This document shows positions 41,304-52,049 of a DNA stretch of 64,000 nucleotides, piece after piece. The translations under genes were made by a program, and so were the position numbers. The stretch lies in IMG/VR virus record IMGVR_UViG_3300027852_000809, positions 19,743-83,742 of that record; one strand, 5' to 3'. The first letter of the stretch is position 1, and every line of letters starts with the position of its first letter. This stretch comes from a virus. The notes below the pieces were generated by a model. The model worked only from the letters and a program-made list of their open reading frames with translations, ran no database searches and was not told the DNA's origin.

Positions 41304-44300
41304 TATTTCCGTTTTTTCTGTTCAGGGAGCAACTTAAAAAGTGGCTCTGTTTTTTTCTGTTTATTCTGTTTTTCCCATCGAATTATAGAATTTTCCCATT
41401 CTCTTTTTTCAGCTTCTTTCAATTTATCACTTTGCACTCTCGTTTTTCTTTGTCTTCGAGATTTAACAATAGTATAATCACTATATCCTAGTGCTTTATA
41501 GAATTTCACCCAATTATCTACATCATCATTCCAGTAAATATCATCCCAATCAAAAATAGCTTCTGAAACGATGGTAGGAAACCCAATTAAAAGTCTACTA
41601 ACCTCTTGAATCATTTCTTCGGTTTTAGCAACTTCTTCTTTTTTAGACTTTGCATCTGCAATCTCGTAAAATTTCTTCATAAATTCAGAAGAATTACTTA
41701 ATAAAGCACTGGAAACTATTTCGCCGTATGATTTATCCATTCCAAGAATAAACTTCTCAACCGTTCCTTGCATAGCTCCACCAATAAAAGGAATAGCTGT
41801 TGTGTTACCTAAAATAAATGCACTCAACATAGATTTATCAGTATCATCAGGTTCTTCTTCTCCTGCTCCAAGTGCTTTAAATATGCTACCTGCCATCATA
41901 TTAGCAATATATGTGTACAGCATAGGTTGTGCAAATTGGTAGTTTAAAAAACCATAAGCATTTTTCAAATAAGTTCCTTTCATACCCTTACCCTTAATAC
42001 CTCTACGCATTTCATTGAAGTGGTACATCGCGTTTTGCTGATTTTGAATAGGCGCGGTTGCAAACATGGCAAAATACCTTCCTATAGGGTCATTTTGAAG
42101 TTCACTTTTCCCGAAAGTAGATATAGTTTGTTGTGATCTATCTACAGCGTCTTCAAATTGTTTCATTGCTTTTTCTCTAGCAACTTCTTCGGAATATCTT
42201 TTTTTGTATCTATCGTAGTACGCATTATAAACTGGTAATGCGCCCATTACACCAACTTTATCACCAAAACGTACATTAATCATAGCATTATCAAGTGCTT
42301 CTTTGTAAAATCTAGCTATTTGCTTTCTTCTAGCGTCAACAGTATTATTTCCAGTACTAAACATAGGAGTTTCAATAAGTGTTGAAAGACCTGTTATAGC
42401 TTGGTCGAATCCTTCTTTCCCATATCTTCTTTTAATGTATTCAGAATTATTAACGACGTATTTATAAGATTCTATAAGTTTAGGGAAGTCAGCATAATAT
42501 CCTAAAAACTTATTAGGGCTTAACCCACTTGGCATATCAACAGAAGCATTTAAAATAGATATAGTTTGGGTAATACCAATTTTTGTTTTTAATGCAAGAG
42601 TAGCTTTATTTATATTCTTAGCAATCGAATTAACTATAGGATAACCTCTATGAAGTCCTTTTTCTAAGATACTTTCTTTATAAAATTTAAGAAACTTAAC
42701 AGCTAGATCACCTGTAAGAGGATTAGTAACATCAATAGCATCAGTTAATTTTTTATCAGCTATTAACTTAGTCATTGTTTGGTGTATTTCACCAAATGCA
42801 ACATAATGAGAAGTGTCGGTAATATGCTTTTTCATTAAAAAAGTGGTAGGAACTGCCATAATAGGCTTTGAGTTCTTAGTTCTGATTTTTTGACTACCAT
42901 GAGCTGTTGTTCTTAGAGTACCTTTACCTTTATTAAGGGCTTCGGTGTCTATATCTAAATCAACATTACCTCTATATAATTTCCCTGCATAATTCTCACT
43001 TTTTGGTAAAGTGTGGAAATTCATACGTTTGTAAACTTCATTTTCATCTTCCCATGAGTCTTCATAAAATTCTTCAACTTGCCATTTACCATACTCTTTA
43101 ACTGATTCAGGAAGAATATCGTCTATTTTTTTAATAACGTCTTCTGTAAATCCATTTGCTTCAAGACCTGAAAGATTATCTTCATTTTTAGCATTTAACC
43201 AAACAGAAAGCATTTCATCGTAAGTGAAATCGGTTTGTGTTGTTAAAGGCTCTTGACCTTCCTCAAGTGTAGGGTCAGGTAAAATAATATCAAGTTTTTC
43301 TCTTGTATTAAGCATTTTATCTGCTTTATATCTACTTCCAAAAAAACGTTTTTGAATATTAGTAATAGATTTAGATAAGCTTCCTATTCTTCTTTCTTTA
43401 AGAGTTTCTGCTCTTTTTAGTAAATTAGTAAATTGAACCCACGCACTATCATTACGATTGCCCGCTCCTTTTCTTGATAATACAGTAGCTAGCCTGTCCA
43501 TACTACCAATTAATTTTCTTTTGGTAATATTAAAATAAAGTCTAGCGAAATCAGCTTTAACACCTTCACGATTACTATCAACTTGTTCTTTTCTTTTTTT
43601 CTGAACTAATTCATCAGGATTAGTGTCTTCTACTAATTCGTCTCTATAATCTTTGTATTCGTTTGCTTTTGCTTCTTTTGCTGAAATTAATTGGCTTCTT
43701 CCTTGGTTATAAATAGATTCAATTTGTTCAAGACTACTTAGTAAAAACTTTTTTGTGTCAGAATTTAAAGCGCTTCTATATCCCATTAAAACATCTATGG
43801 AGATATTAATAGCTTCTTCATTTAATACATCTTCACGACTAGGCTCGGTTTTTAATTGTATTTCGTCTCTATTATCAAACAGTTTTGCTAATTTTTCTGT
43901 TATAGCATTATATTTTTTTTGAGTAGGTTTTTTAGTGGATTGAAGACCTTTAATATTAGATTTAACCGTTTTAAGAATAATAGATTCTTCCTCTGTAAGA
44001 AGATTAGCTTTTTGGCGACCACTTTCGATTTTAGTTAATTTTCTGTCAAGGATATTATTAATATTATCATTAATTATTTCACTATCTAGTCGATCTAAAA
44101 GATCATCAACTTTCTTAAGTTGTTTTAATAAATCATTTTTTGTTTTAGTAGTTTTTACAGCAGTAAGTATCTTAGAAAACTCGCCTTTTTTTAAAGCATT
44201 AAATCTTTTGCTTTTGATTTGATCTCTAATAAATTTTACTAAAGCGTCTTTAACTGCTTTGTCAATAGCTTTTTTATTATTTATTTGTTGGCGTAATATT

Positions 44301-47300
44301 TTTGATGCGTTCTGTGAAGCAATAGCTTCTGCCATAACAACCTCAATACTTGTTATATCAGAAGTATCTTGTCGTGATTTTTCAGTTTTTTTATTTTTAT
44401 TGGTAATTTGTTTTCCACTTAAAATTTCTCCACTCACTAAATTTGTGTATTTATCAAGAGTAAGGTTCGCTAATTGATTAGCATTAAAGCTTCTGATTCC
44501 TAATCCTTTTGCGATTTTTGTAAATAATGCTTTGAACCAAGAAGCGAATTTTGTTTTTTTAGATTCATTTAATATTTTAACTCCTTTTTCTCCAATAGCT
44601 TGAGCTAATGCTTCCTCAAGCTGTGCTTCTTCATTGAGGTTTTTGTATGCAGGATTATTTTTAACAGCTTCATGGTATTCCGTATCTTTTATAATCTCAA
44701 TCCCTTTATTGAAAACATCTTTATGATTTTCTTTTGCGAAAGAATTCCATAAGTGTCCAAATTCATGAATAGGAGTGTCTTTTTTAACTTTACTTCTATT
44801 AAGATAAACTATTCCATCGTGTACAAATCCATTAATGTTTTGTTGTTGCGTATTCTCAACACCTATTTTATTTAAAAGAGTGATTATTTGATTGTTACTA
44901 AGAACCTTAACATCATTTGCTAACCCTGTCTTTTTTAATCTATCAATAAGGCTTATAAGTTCTGAACCTGCTAATCTTGTTTGTGTACTTTCTGTTTGGA
45001 AAGGAATTTCTGAATCTTCTTCTCCTTCTGTTTTTTGTTTTGATTCGGTTTTCTTACCTGCGACTTTTTCAATGTTTTTAGGTGTTGGTTTTAATCCAGT
45101 TAAATCTTTAAATTTATCTTCAAGGTCAGAAGTGTTTGATGTTTCTGATTGTGAAAAATCTTTTGGGTTATTAAATTCTTTGATGAAGTTAGTAATGTCT
45201 TCAAGTGAAATATCTTCTCCCGTAAGTTCTTGTGCTGATTCTCTAATAGCATCAATATTTCCTGCTTTTCCTTTTAATGTTTTATGTAAAGGACTAAAGT
45301 AATGAGGATTTACGCTTGAAATATTGTTTGCGTCGTCAACTTTAGAGAAGCTCTCTTTATTTATTTGCACTCCATTAAGTGCTTGAGAAATAGCACCTTG
45401 TTTAGATACTTCTAAGGTTTTTTCCGAATCTTGATTTGAATCCTGTACTGAAATTATTTGTTGTGCTACTTCTTGAGGATTTTGACTTTCCTCAACTACA
45501 ACTTGCGATATTTGTTCAGGAGATAAATTTTCTTTTTTAGAAAAATCAGCTCTTTTTCCTTTATCAAAATTAGTTTCGGAAACATACTTTTCAGTTATTT
45601 TTTTGATTTCAGAAACACTAGGTTTTACATCACCTAATTTAGATTTTATTTGTAATTCTCCATTAACAACTTCAACGGAATATGTGTTAAGATTAGTTTC
45701 AAATTCAGTAGTTGATTTTTGTTCTTTCTTTTTTTGATTTGCTTTATCTATTTTTTCTTGAAATTTTCTTCTTCCGAATCCTTTAGGAGTTGATTTATTA
45801 AATTTTTGCTGTTGGCGAAAAGCATTGTCAAATTCTTTTTTCGCTTCTAAAAATTCAGGGGTTCTTTTTGATAATCCTAATTCTCCTTTTTCAAAGGATT
45901 GCACCTTATCACTTAATTTATCTGTATAATCATCCCATTTTTTAGATTCATTTTTCCATTCATCAAACGATAAGTTTTCAGCAGATTCTTTTAATTTAGG
46001 AATCGCTTCATTTTCTATTGAGGTTTCCGCTTCATCTATAACAGTATCTATATTATCAAGACCTTTTTTAGTGTCGGTATCAGTAGTTTCAGGCTTACGC
46101 ATCATAATCCCTCCATCATCTTTATCAAAATCTTTATCTTTAACAAATCCTACTTCTTCATACAACTTAATAAGACCTTTCTCTGTTGTTGTATTATCAA
46201 GTGGAACTACATTTAAGCGCAAATCTTTACCTTTCTCGTCTGCTAATTCAGTAATCTCTTGGATAGCTTTACGAGCGCTCCCTTGACCTCTTTGGTTTTT
46301 TGGCGTGCTTATACTTTCTATATTAATAACGCCTTCTTTTTCGCCTAATATAACATCAGTATTACCTATCTTAACTTTAGTTGCTCCTGTAACAAATTGA
46401 GATATATCTTCTTGTTCCCCAATAGCATCCGCAAACTCCTTAGTTTGTTCTGAAACAGTGGACTCAAAAACAGGTTGATCTAATATTTGTCCTTTTTCTT
46501 CATTAAGAATATTCATTCTGTCGCCGATCTCACTAAGTAGGGTTTTTTCAGAAGAAGTTTTATTTTTTTTATTTGTTAGTTTATCAAAAGAAATTTCAAG
46601 TCCTGCCATTTCATTAGAAATAGTAAGTATTCTCTCTTTATCGATTGGATCAAGATTATCAAAGCTTTCTATAGTTCTTCCTATAATTTCTTTATTTTTA
46701 GAAATAAGGTTATTAATTTTATTTTGCATTAAACCTGCTAAATCTGCGTCAATATCAATATTTGTAGATAATTGATTTTGAAGCTCTGTGATTTCCTTAA
46801 CATTACTATAAACAGCGTTTCTTTTTTTTCTGTCTGAAAAATGACTTATAAAACTACCTCCAATTCTAGGGGAAGCAGACATAACAGTACCCACAGATAA
46901 TCCACCTGCTATAGCATCGATAGAGTTATCAAATAGCCCCACAGATTCATCTTCTAAATAAAACTTTCTAATTCCATTGTGAGTGAAATTAGTAAGGAAT
47001 TCATCTAAAAACCCTTCTTCTGCTCCATCTTTTAGTACGGCAATCCCTCCTTTTTTTAAAGAAGACAACCTATCTTTAAACATATTTACGGTAGCTCTAT
47101 TTACTTCTCTTTTTAATTCTTCTTTCCCTGCGTTTTGTAATATACGTTTACCAATTTTAATTCTTTTTGCTTCACCAAATAGTCTACTAAAAGCTAATTC
47201 AGAAATCGCCATGGAACTTGAAGCAAAAAATATTTGAGTATCATTTAAGTTATCTAAAGATTTAGAAATACGATCTTGTTCACTTAAAAGTAAATTTCGT

Positions 47301-48955
47301 TCTTCTTCACCTAAATCAGAAAAATTAACAATACTACCTGAATCATTATCAAAAATTTTTTCGATTTCATTCAAGCGTTCTTTTTTATCTTTATTCTCAC
47401 CCTTTAAATCTAATTCACTTCCTGCCTGTTGGTTAATTAAAAAAAGTGATTGTCCGAAATAAGGAATGGCAAGTTGAGCTATAGTCGCTGTATTATCAGA
47501 TAATCCGTCTACAGTAAAGTTAATTACATCACCGAAACTATTAATATCATCTACAGAAATGTTTGAGCGTAATTTATCTCTTTGTTCGTCAACAATTCTT
47601 TTGTTTGTGAAATTAGAAGAAAGTAATTTATTAAACTCATTTTCAGTTTCAATATCAAATTCTTCCGAATCATATTGAAATGTCCTAACTCTATATTCTG
47701 CGGGTAATTCCTTATCAATGGCAGATGTATTTAATCCTTTAGTAAATAAATTTTCTCTTGCTTCTAAAAGATTTTTAATATTTTTTCTTTTGGATCGTAA
47801 AATTTGACGGTCATATTGATATTTTACATTAGCAAACATATCTGCAAAACCAATTCCTGCTCTCCCTTTTACATTATCAAAAAAACCGTAATTTCTTTTT
47901 AATAAATCAAGTTCTTGCTCCATTGAGCCTAAGTTCTCAATATTATCTTCAAGCTGATTGATTTTTTCTATCCTGTTTGTAAAAATAGATTCAGAACCTT
48001 CAACTGCGTTGTTTCTCTCTTTTAAAAACTTTTGTTGAGCATCAATTAAACTATTATAAGAATTTTCATCTTGAGGGGTAAGACCTTCGTTTTTAACTTT
48101 TGTTTTTAAAGCTGTTTTTTGATTTTCAATACTTAATATTTCAGCATCAATAGCTTCAACATTCTCTTTTATCTTAAAAAGATTTTCATCAATATTATCT
48201 AATTCAACTTCTAAATTTTCTCTTTTTAAATCAGCACGGAAATTTTTAACCTTTACTAGGTCTGTTAGCTTTTCCTTTTTACCTTTATCTAAATTTGATA
48301 TAAATTCTGTTCTTTTTTCATTAAGAAGTTTTTCAGTTAATTCTTCTTTGCTTTTAGGTGTAACAGAATTAGGGTTAAAAAAAGGATTTTTCTTTATGCC
48401 AAAAGCAGGTGTTGAGGTGATCGCTTTTTTAATATTTCCTAAAAAACCAAAATCCCCACCTTTTTGTTTATTATATTCTTCTTCAATACCTGCTAATTCA
48501 TCTTCTGATAGAGTTATGTTTTCTAACTCATTAAGCAGGTCTATATTTTCCTTGTTATCCCCTTGTAGTTCTTTTGGAATAGGTTGAAAAAATGGAATAT
48601 CACTATTTGTTTTTCCGTTATTAAGATTAGCTACCGTAGGTGCGGTTGATGAATTAATGCTTGCTCCTTGATTTGAAGGCAATTCCGAAGAAGCTGACTT
48701 TGTTTGAGGTAGTGAACCAACCGATTCTGACACACCCGAAGTCTCGATAGTATCTCCTTTTTTTTTTACTGGCGTAGAAAAATATTTATTCACAAATTCA
48801 TCTTTAGATTTTGTGTAATCACCTGTACTATTTAAACCATTATACAACGATGTTATGTTTTCATCAGTGCTATATTTTGATTTAAAATCCTCAAATGATT
48901 TTGTGTAATCACCTGATTCTATAAGTCCGTTATATAATTTTTCTAATTCGTCCAT
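41303..48955 (-). CDS. giant multidomain internal (polyvalent, ejected) virion protein, 2550 aa
   Basis: Very large protein. The N-terminus has two tandem repeats of LYNGLxxxGDYTKSxxxF (about 8-60), followed by coiled coils. A GNAT acetyltransferase-like domain lies near residues 855-945 (RGQGSARKAI and GLIKLYEEVGF), and a zinc metalloprotease motif HEFGHLWN at about 1396 after an activation-like linker. The C-terminal 280 residues resemble LPD38 of polyvalent proteins (SELQNDPIGRYFAMFATAPI). Such proteins travel inside the capsid and enter the cell with DNA. Length is the main oddity. Confidence 0.7.
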   Translation of the reverse strand: MDELEKLYNGLIESGDYTKSFEDFKSKYSTDENITSLYNGLNSTGDYTKSKDEFVNKYFSTPVKKKGDTIETSGVSESVGSLPQTKSASSELPSNQGASINSSTAPTVANLNNGKTNSDIPFFQPIPKELQGDNKENIDLLNELENITLSEDELAGIEEEYNKQKGGDFGFLGNIKKAITSTPAFGIKKNPFFNPNSVTPKSKEELTEKLLNEKRTEFISNLDKGKKEKLTDLVKVKNFRADLKRENLEVELDNIDENLFKIKENVEAIDAEILSIENQKTALKTKVKNEGLTPQDENSYNSLIDAQQKFLKERNNAVEGSESIFTNRIEKINQLEDNIENLGSMEQELDLLKRNYGFFDNVKGRAGIGFADMFANVKYQYDRQILRSKRKNIKNLLEARENLFTKGLNTSAIDKELPAEYRVRTFQYDSEEFDIETENEFNKLLSSNFTNKRIVDEQRDKLRSNISVDDINSFGDVINFTVDGLSDNTATIAQLAIPYFGQSLFLINQQAGSELDLKGENKDKKERLNEIEKIFDNDSGSIVNFSDLGEEERNLLLSEQDRISKSLDNLNDTQIFFASSSMAISELAFSRLFGEAKRIKIGKRILQNAGKEELKREVNRATVNMFKDRLSSLKKGGIAVLKDGAEEGFLDEFLTNFTHNGIRKFYLEDESVGLFDNSIDAIAGGLSVGTVMSASPRIGGSFISHFSDRKKRNAVYSNVKEITELQNQLSTNIDIDADLAGLMQNKINNLISKNKEIIGRTIESFDNLDPIDKERILTISNEMAGLEISFDKLTNKKNKTSSEKTLLSEIGDRMNILNEEKGQILDQPVFESTVSEQTKEFADAIGEQEDISQFVTGATKVKIGNTDVILGEKEGVINIESISTPKNQRGQGSARKAIQEITELADEKGKDLRLNVVPLDNTTTEKGLIKLYEEVGFVKDKDFDKDDGGIMMRKPETTDTDTKKGLDNIDTVIDEAETSIENEAIPKLKESAENLSFDEWKNESKKWDDYTDKLSDKVQSFEKGELGLSKRTPEFLEAKKEFDNAFRQQQKFNKSTPKGFGRRKFQEKIDKANQKKKEQKSTTEFETNLNTYSVEVVNGELQIKSKLGDVKPSVSEIKKITEKYVSETNFDKGKRADFSKKENLSPEQISQVVVEESQNPQEVAQQIISVQDSNQDSEKTLEVSKQGAISQALNGVQINKESFSKVDDANNISSVNPHYFSPLHKTLKGKAGNIDAIRESAQELTGEDISLEDITNFIKEFNNPKDFSQSETSNTSDLEDKFKDLTGLKPTPKNIEKVAGKKTESKQKTEGEEDSEIPFQTESTQTRLAGSELISLIDRLKKTGLANDVKVLSNNQIITLLNKIGVENTQQQNINGFVHDGIVYLNRSKVKKDTPIHEFGHLWNSFAKENHKDVFNKGIEIIKDTEYHEAVKNNPAYKNLNEEAQLEEALAQAIGEKGVKILNESKKTKFASWFKALFTKIAKGLGIRSFNANQLANLTLDKYTNLVSGEILSGKQITNKNKKTEKSRQDTSDITSIEVVMAEAIASQNASKILRQQINNKKAIDKAVKDALVKFIRDQIKSKRFNALKKGEFSKILTAVKTTKTKNDLLKQLKKVDDLLDRLDSEIINDNINNILDRKLTKIESGRQKANLLTEEESIILKTVKSNIKGLQSTKKPTQKKYNAITEKLAKLFDNRDEIQLKTEPSREDVLNEEAINISIDVLMGYRSALNSDTKKFLLSSLEQIESIYNQGRSQLISAKEAKANEYKDYRDELVEDTNPDELVQKKRKEQVDSNREGVKADFARLYFNITKRKLIGSMDRLATVLSRKGAGNRNDSAWVQFTNLLKRAETLKERRIGSLSKSITNIQKRFFGSRYKADKMLNTREKLDIILPDPTLEEGQEPLTTQTDFTYDEMLSVWLNAKNEDNLSGLEANGFTEDVIKKIDDILPESVKEYGKWQVEEFYEDSWEDENEVYKRMNFHTLPKSENYAGKLYRGNVDLDIDTEALNKGKGTLRTTAHGSQKIRTKNSKPIMAVPTTFLMKKHITDTSHYVAFGEIHQTMTKLIADKKLTDAIDVTNPLTGDLAVKFLKFYKESILEKGLHRGYPIVNSIAKNINKATLALKTKIGITQTISILNASVDMPSGLSPNKFLGYYADFPKLIESYKYVVNNSEYIKRRYGKEGFDQAITGLSTLIETPMFSTGNNTVDARRKQIARFYKEALDNAMINVRFGDKVGVMGALPVYNAYYDRYKKRYSEEVAREKAMKQFEDAVDRSQQTISTFGKSELQNDPIGRYFAMFATAPIQNQQNAMYHFNEMRRGIKGKGMKGTYLKNAYGFLNYQFAQPMLYTYIANMMAGSIFKALGAGEEEPDDTDKSMLSAFILGNTTAIPFIGGAMQGTVEKFILGMDKSYGEIVSSALLSNSSEFMKKFYEIADAKSKKEEVAKTEEMIQEVSRLLIGFPTIVSEAIFDWDDIYWNDDVDNWVKFYKALGYSDYTIVKSRRQRKTRVQSDKLKEAEKREWENSIIRWEKQNKQKKTEPLFKLLPEQKKRK

Positions 48956-48957
48956 GA

Positions 48958-50397
48958 TTAATCAAATCTACCTTTCTTGCTTGTGTTGCTAGTATTTTTC
49001 TCTAATAGTCCTTCCATAAATATAGAAGCTCCTTGTAAGTCATTAAAAGTATTTCCTTCTCCATCTTCAAGTTGTCTAACAATATTATTTATAACTCTAG
49101 GGCTATATTCTATAATATCAATAGCTTTCTCTCTAGTTTTGGTTTTTGGGGTAACGCCATCTTGTAAAAATAATGTTTTCCCATCTTCACCTCTAAGAGT
49201 TTCTTCTACTTTTTCAACCTGTTTCCCAATAGCAATAATTTTACCATCTTTCTGTTTAACAAGATCGGTGTAAGTTATGTTTGTGTTTGAGTTTCCTTTT
49301 ACACCAAAAGAAATAGGCTCACCTTTTAAATTAAAAACTCGATCACCTTCATTCATTACATAAGGAACTTCTGCATCAAGATTATTAACAAAATTACCTT
49401 CTTCATCTGTTGAAGGCGTTATTGTTGTAAAATCTTCTGTATCTTCTTTTTCTTCACGATTTAATTTTTTAAGTCTTGCATTTTTTATAGCTTTATCAAG
49501 ACTCTTATCAACTGTTTTCTGTTGAATATTAGGGAGAACATTTTCATTATAATAGCTCTCTGCTAATATAGTTTCCTCAATATCAGATAGTTCATTGAAT
49601 GGTTTATCAAAAGAAACTAAATTATTTTTAACAGCATTACCGTACCAACTTCTAGCTTCAACATCATCTTGAGCAAGAAGGCTTTTAATAACGCGTACTG
49701 CTCTTGTTTTTGTTCCTTTAGTTATAACTTGATTACCATCTTCATTATCAAGAAGGGTTTTAGCTATAGTAACACCATTTCCAGTAAAATTCGCTTTTTT
49801 ATGATATGTTGAATTAAGATAATCATTATTAAATAATTGACTAGGAGACATGGTAACAACCTCGTCTTTATCAGGAATATACATATCCATTCCCCAATCA
49901 TCATTCAATTTATACATTCCTTTGCTAAGAGAATCTTTTAATCCTTTATATGGACTGTCTAAAAATTCATTATATAATCCTTGTGATTCTTGAAGATCAA
50001 GTTCTTGTGCTTTTTCTCCGTAAGTTTTATTAAGATTTACAATCCCTGCGATTTTTTCTTTTTCTTCTGTAAGCGCTAATCCTGCTTGAAAATCACCATT
50101 TGCATATTTATTCGCAAGTTCTCTATAATAAGGTTTTTTCTTTTCAAAATTTTCAATGATTTGTGCGTTTAAAAACCCTGCGTTTTCTTCGGGGCGTAAT
50201 CCTTCATAAGCATCAATAGCTAATTTATTTTGACTAGCTTTAAACTTAGCTAAGTTTGCTTTTTTAGCATTTTCTTTATCTGCCTGATCCGCATTAAATC
50301 TTGTCCACCATCGATTATGTTCCTCAATAATAGCTCCTATATTATTATTTACAATAGGCTGTAGTTTAACAAACGCTCCTGAATTAGTATTTTGCAT
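48958..50397 (-). CDS. internal virion / ejected protein, 479 aa
   Basis: Helical, Asn/Lys-rich protein, MQNTNSGAFVKLQPIVNN..., sitting between the 260-aa protein and the giant polyvalent protein, the position of T7 gp15-like core proteins. The N-terminal third is a long helix with an AYEGLRPEENAGFLNA segment. No enzymatic motif. Function inferred from position. Confidence 0.6.
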   Translation of the reverse strand: MQNTNSGAFVKLQPIVNNNIGAIIEEHNRWWTRFNADQADKENAKKANLAKFKASQNKLAIDAYEGLRPEENAGFLNAQIIENFEKKKPYYRELANKYANGDFQAGLALTEEKEKIAGIVNLNKTYGEKAQELDLQESQGLYNEFLDSPYKGLKDSLSKGMYKLNDDWGMDMYIPDKDEVVTMSPSQLFNNDYLNSTYHKKANFTGNGVTIAKTLLDNEDGNQVITKGTKTRAVRVIKSLLAQDDVEARSWYGNAVKNNLVSFDKPFNELSDIEETILAESYYNENVLPNIQQKTVDKSLDKAIKNARLKKLNREEKEDTEDFTTITPSTDEEGNFVNNLDAEVPYVMNEGDRVFNLKGEPISFGVKGNSNTNITYTDLVKQKDGKIIAIGKQVEKVEETLRGEDGKTLFLQDGVTPKTKTREKAIDIIEYSPRVINNIVRQLEDGEGNTFNDLQGASIFMEGLLEKNTSNTSKKGRFD

Positions 50398-50400
50398 AAT

Positions 50401-51183
50401 TTAAAAGAATGAGGGTCTTGTGTTTGTATCTCTACCAAAAATAGAATCAAATAAGTTATCATCTTCTATTACTGTAGGAGTTCTTTTTACTTCAAATGCA
50501 GGTTTTTCATTAAATATACCTAAAGGATTTGTTGGAATAATGTTGCTGTGTTTTTGACCGAACCCAACATTACTTACCGATGTTTCTGTAGTCGTTCCTG
50601 TATTTGTTCCTGCGGATGTATTTTCTGTTCCAAAACCTGATTTACCTCCATTATCTGATCTTATAGCGCTATCAAAAGCAAGTAATCCTGACACTAAATT
50701 TGTTGCGCCTGACGCTTCATCTTGTCTTGCTACTTGATATTGTTGTCCTAAACCTTGAAGGGCTAAATTTTCTCGATCTTCTATAATTCTTTGATTATTT
50801 TCATCGCCTTTTGCAATTAAAATACTTCTTTCTTTAGCTTGTCTTGCTAAATCTTCGGATATAATATTTTGAAGAAGAATATTTGATTCGGTAACTTGTG
50901 GAACACCTGCGCTGATAGCTCTAACGCCACCCCTTTGAAGCGCGTCAATAGCTGTTGCTGAATTAGACAGGTTAGCTTGAGTTTGTTGTTCAGAAGCTAA
51001 TGTGTCTATAGTAATATTTTCGTAAGGATTTTTTAATTCCTGTGGGTCAAAATTTTCAATATCACCTTTAGCTTCTCTTTTAGCTTTATTTGCGCCAATT
51101 ATTTGACTCCCTGCTACTCCCAAAGCAATAACACTTGATGTGATTCCAGCTTGTCTTAATTCGTATCTTTGTAAATCAAACAT
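50401..51183 (-). CDS. internal virion protein, gp14-like, 260 aa
   Basis: The N-terminus is hydrophobic and Gly/Ala rich (GITSSVIALGVAGSQIIGANKAK), then a Gln/Ala-rich helix containing GDENNQRIIEDRENLAL and LGQQYQVARQDE, a pattern seen in podovirus ejection proteins that open the cell envelope. The C-terminal part is Ser/Gly/Thr-rich. Followed by the other two ejection-type proteins. Confidence 0.6.
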   Translation of the reverse strand: MFDLQRYELRQAGITSSVIALGVAGSQIIGANKAKREAKGDIENFDPQELKNPYENITIDTLASEQQTQANLSNSATAIDALQRGGVRAISAGVPQVTESNILLQNIISEDLARQAKERSILIAKGDENNQRIIEDRENLALQGLGQQYQVARQDEASGATNLVSGLLAFDSAIRSDNGGKSGFGTENTSAGTNTGTTTETSVSNVGFGQKHSNIIPTNPLGIFNEKPAFEVKRTPTVIEDDNLFDSIFGRDTNTRPSFF

Positions 51184-51195
51184 ATATATATTTAT

Positions 51196-51978
51196 TTAAG
51201 CGTAAATTAAACTTGTTTTATTTGGGTTTTGATTAGTGAGCATTGCTTGTAGTGTCCTTCTTTTCATATTTAATATTTGACTAGCTTCTGTAATACTTAA
51301 ATAAAAAACACCAGTTAATTCGTCTAAAATAATTTTTCTGTTTGCAGGAATACTTCCTTTAGAGCTTATAGACATTTTCTTTTTAGATTCTTCACTCCAT
51401 TTAATACCTTTATTCCAAACTTCTCTCCCTTTTAAAGCTTTTGAAAGTTTTTCTCTTGTTTTATTTGAAGGAGATATTCCTTTATTCCATGGAACTTGAC
51501 CTATACTAGACAGACTCATTTTCTTTTTGGATTCTTTTGAAAGTTTTTTTCCTTTTCTATGAGAAACACCATTTAACTTTAATCCTTTATTCCATGCAGG
51601 TTTCCCAGTTTTTTTTCCTTTCATTGGGGAGACTCTACCTGTTAATGACTTGCTTATTTTATCTTTTGTTTCATTTGATACTACATTATAATTTTCATTA
51701 TTTTTAGGTAGTTTTGAGTTAAGCCCTGCTTTTCTATCTAAAACATTATAAAATAATCCCCAATGAAGTTCCATAGATAACATTTCTTGAATATCACATT
51801 CTGTTATAATTTCAAATATATGGTTATCTACACCATATTTAATGAAGGAATTGTAAAGTCTAGTTTGTGATTTACAATTTAGGTATTGATAATCCTTAAA
51901 CCTTTTTGTTATGTTTTTAGAAGAACCTATATATATTCTTCCTTTAGGCGATGTTATTTTGTAAATTCCAATATTCAT
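51196..51978 (-). CDS. GIY-YIG homing endonuclease with NUMOD3 repeats, 260 aa
   Basis: I start at MNIGIYKITSPKGRIYIGSS, right behind the -7 box. GIY...YIG (residues 4-18) is followed by the conserved R and E of the nuclease core, then four or five NUMOD3-like repeats (PWNKGISPS, EVWNKGIKWSEESKKKM) that bind DNA and a C-terminal helix-turn-helix segment (ITEASQILNMKRRTLQAML). It has moved into the virion operon and carries the phage late promoter P3. Confidence 0.9.
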   Translation of the reverse strand: MNIGIYKITSPKGRIYIGSSKNITKRFKDYQYLNCKSQTRLYNSFIKYGVDNHIFEIITECDIQEMLSMELHWGLFYNVLDRKAGLNSKLPKNNENYNVVSNETKDKISKSLTGRVSPMKGKKTGKPAWNKGLKLNGVSHRKGKKLSKESKKKMSLSSIGQVPWNKGISPSNKTREKLSKALKGREVWNKGIKWSEESKKKMSISSKGSIPANRKIILDELTGVFYLSITEASQILNMKRRTLQAMLTNQNPNKTSLIYA

Positions 51979-51988
51979 TGTATAAATA

Positions 51989-52035
51989 CAAATATAGTAT
52001 ATTAAAATAAAAACTAATTTATTCATAGGTAATAT
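51989..52035 (-). promoter_or_regulatory. phage late promoter P3
   Basis: Minus strand ATATTACCT (52027-52035), exactly 30 nt, then TATATTTG (51989-51996). Precedes the homing endonuclease and then the internal virion genes and terminase. Overlaps the divergent GNAT promoter region. Confidence 0.75.
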
Positions 52036-52049
52036 ATTATCTTTGTTGT

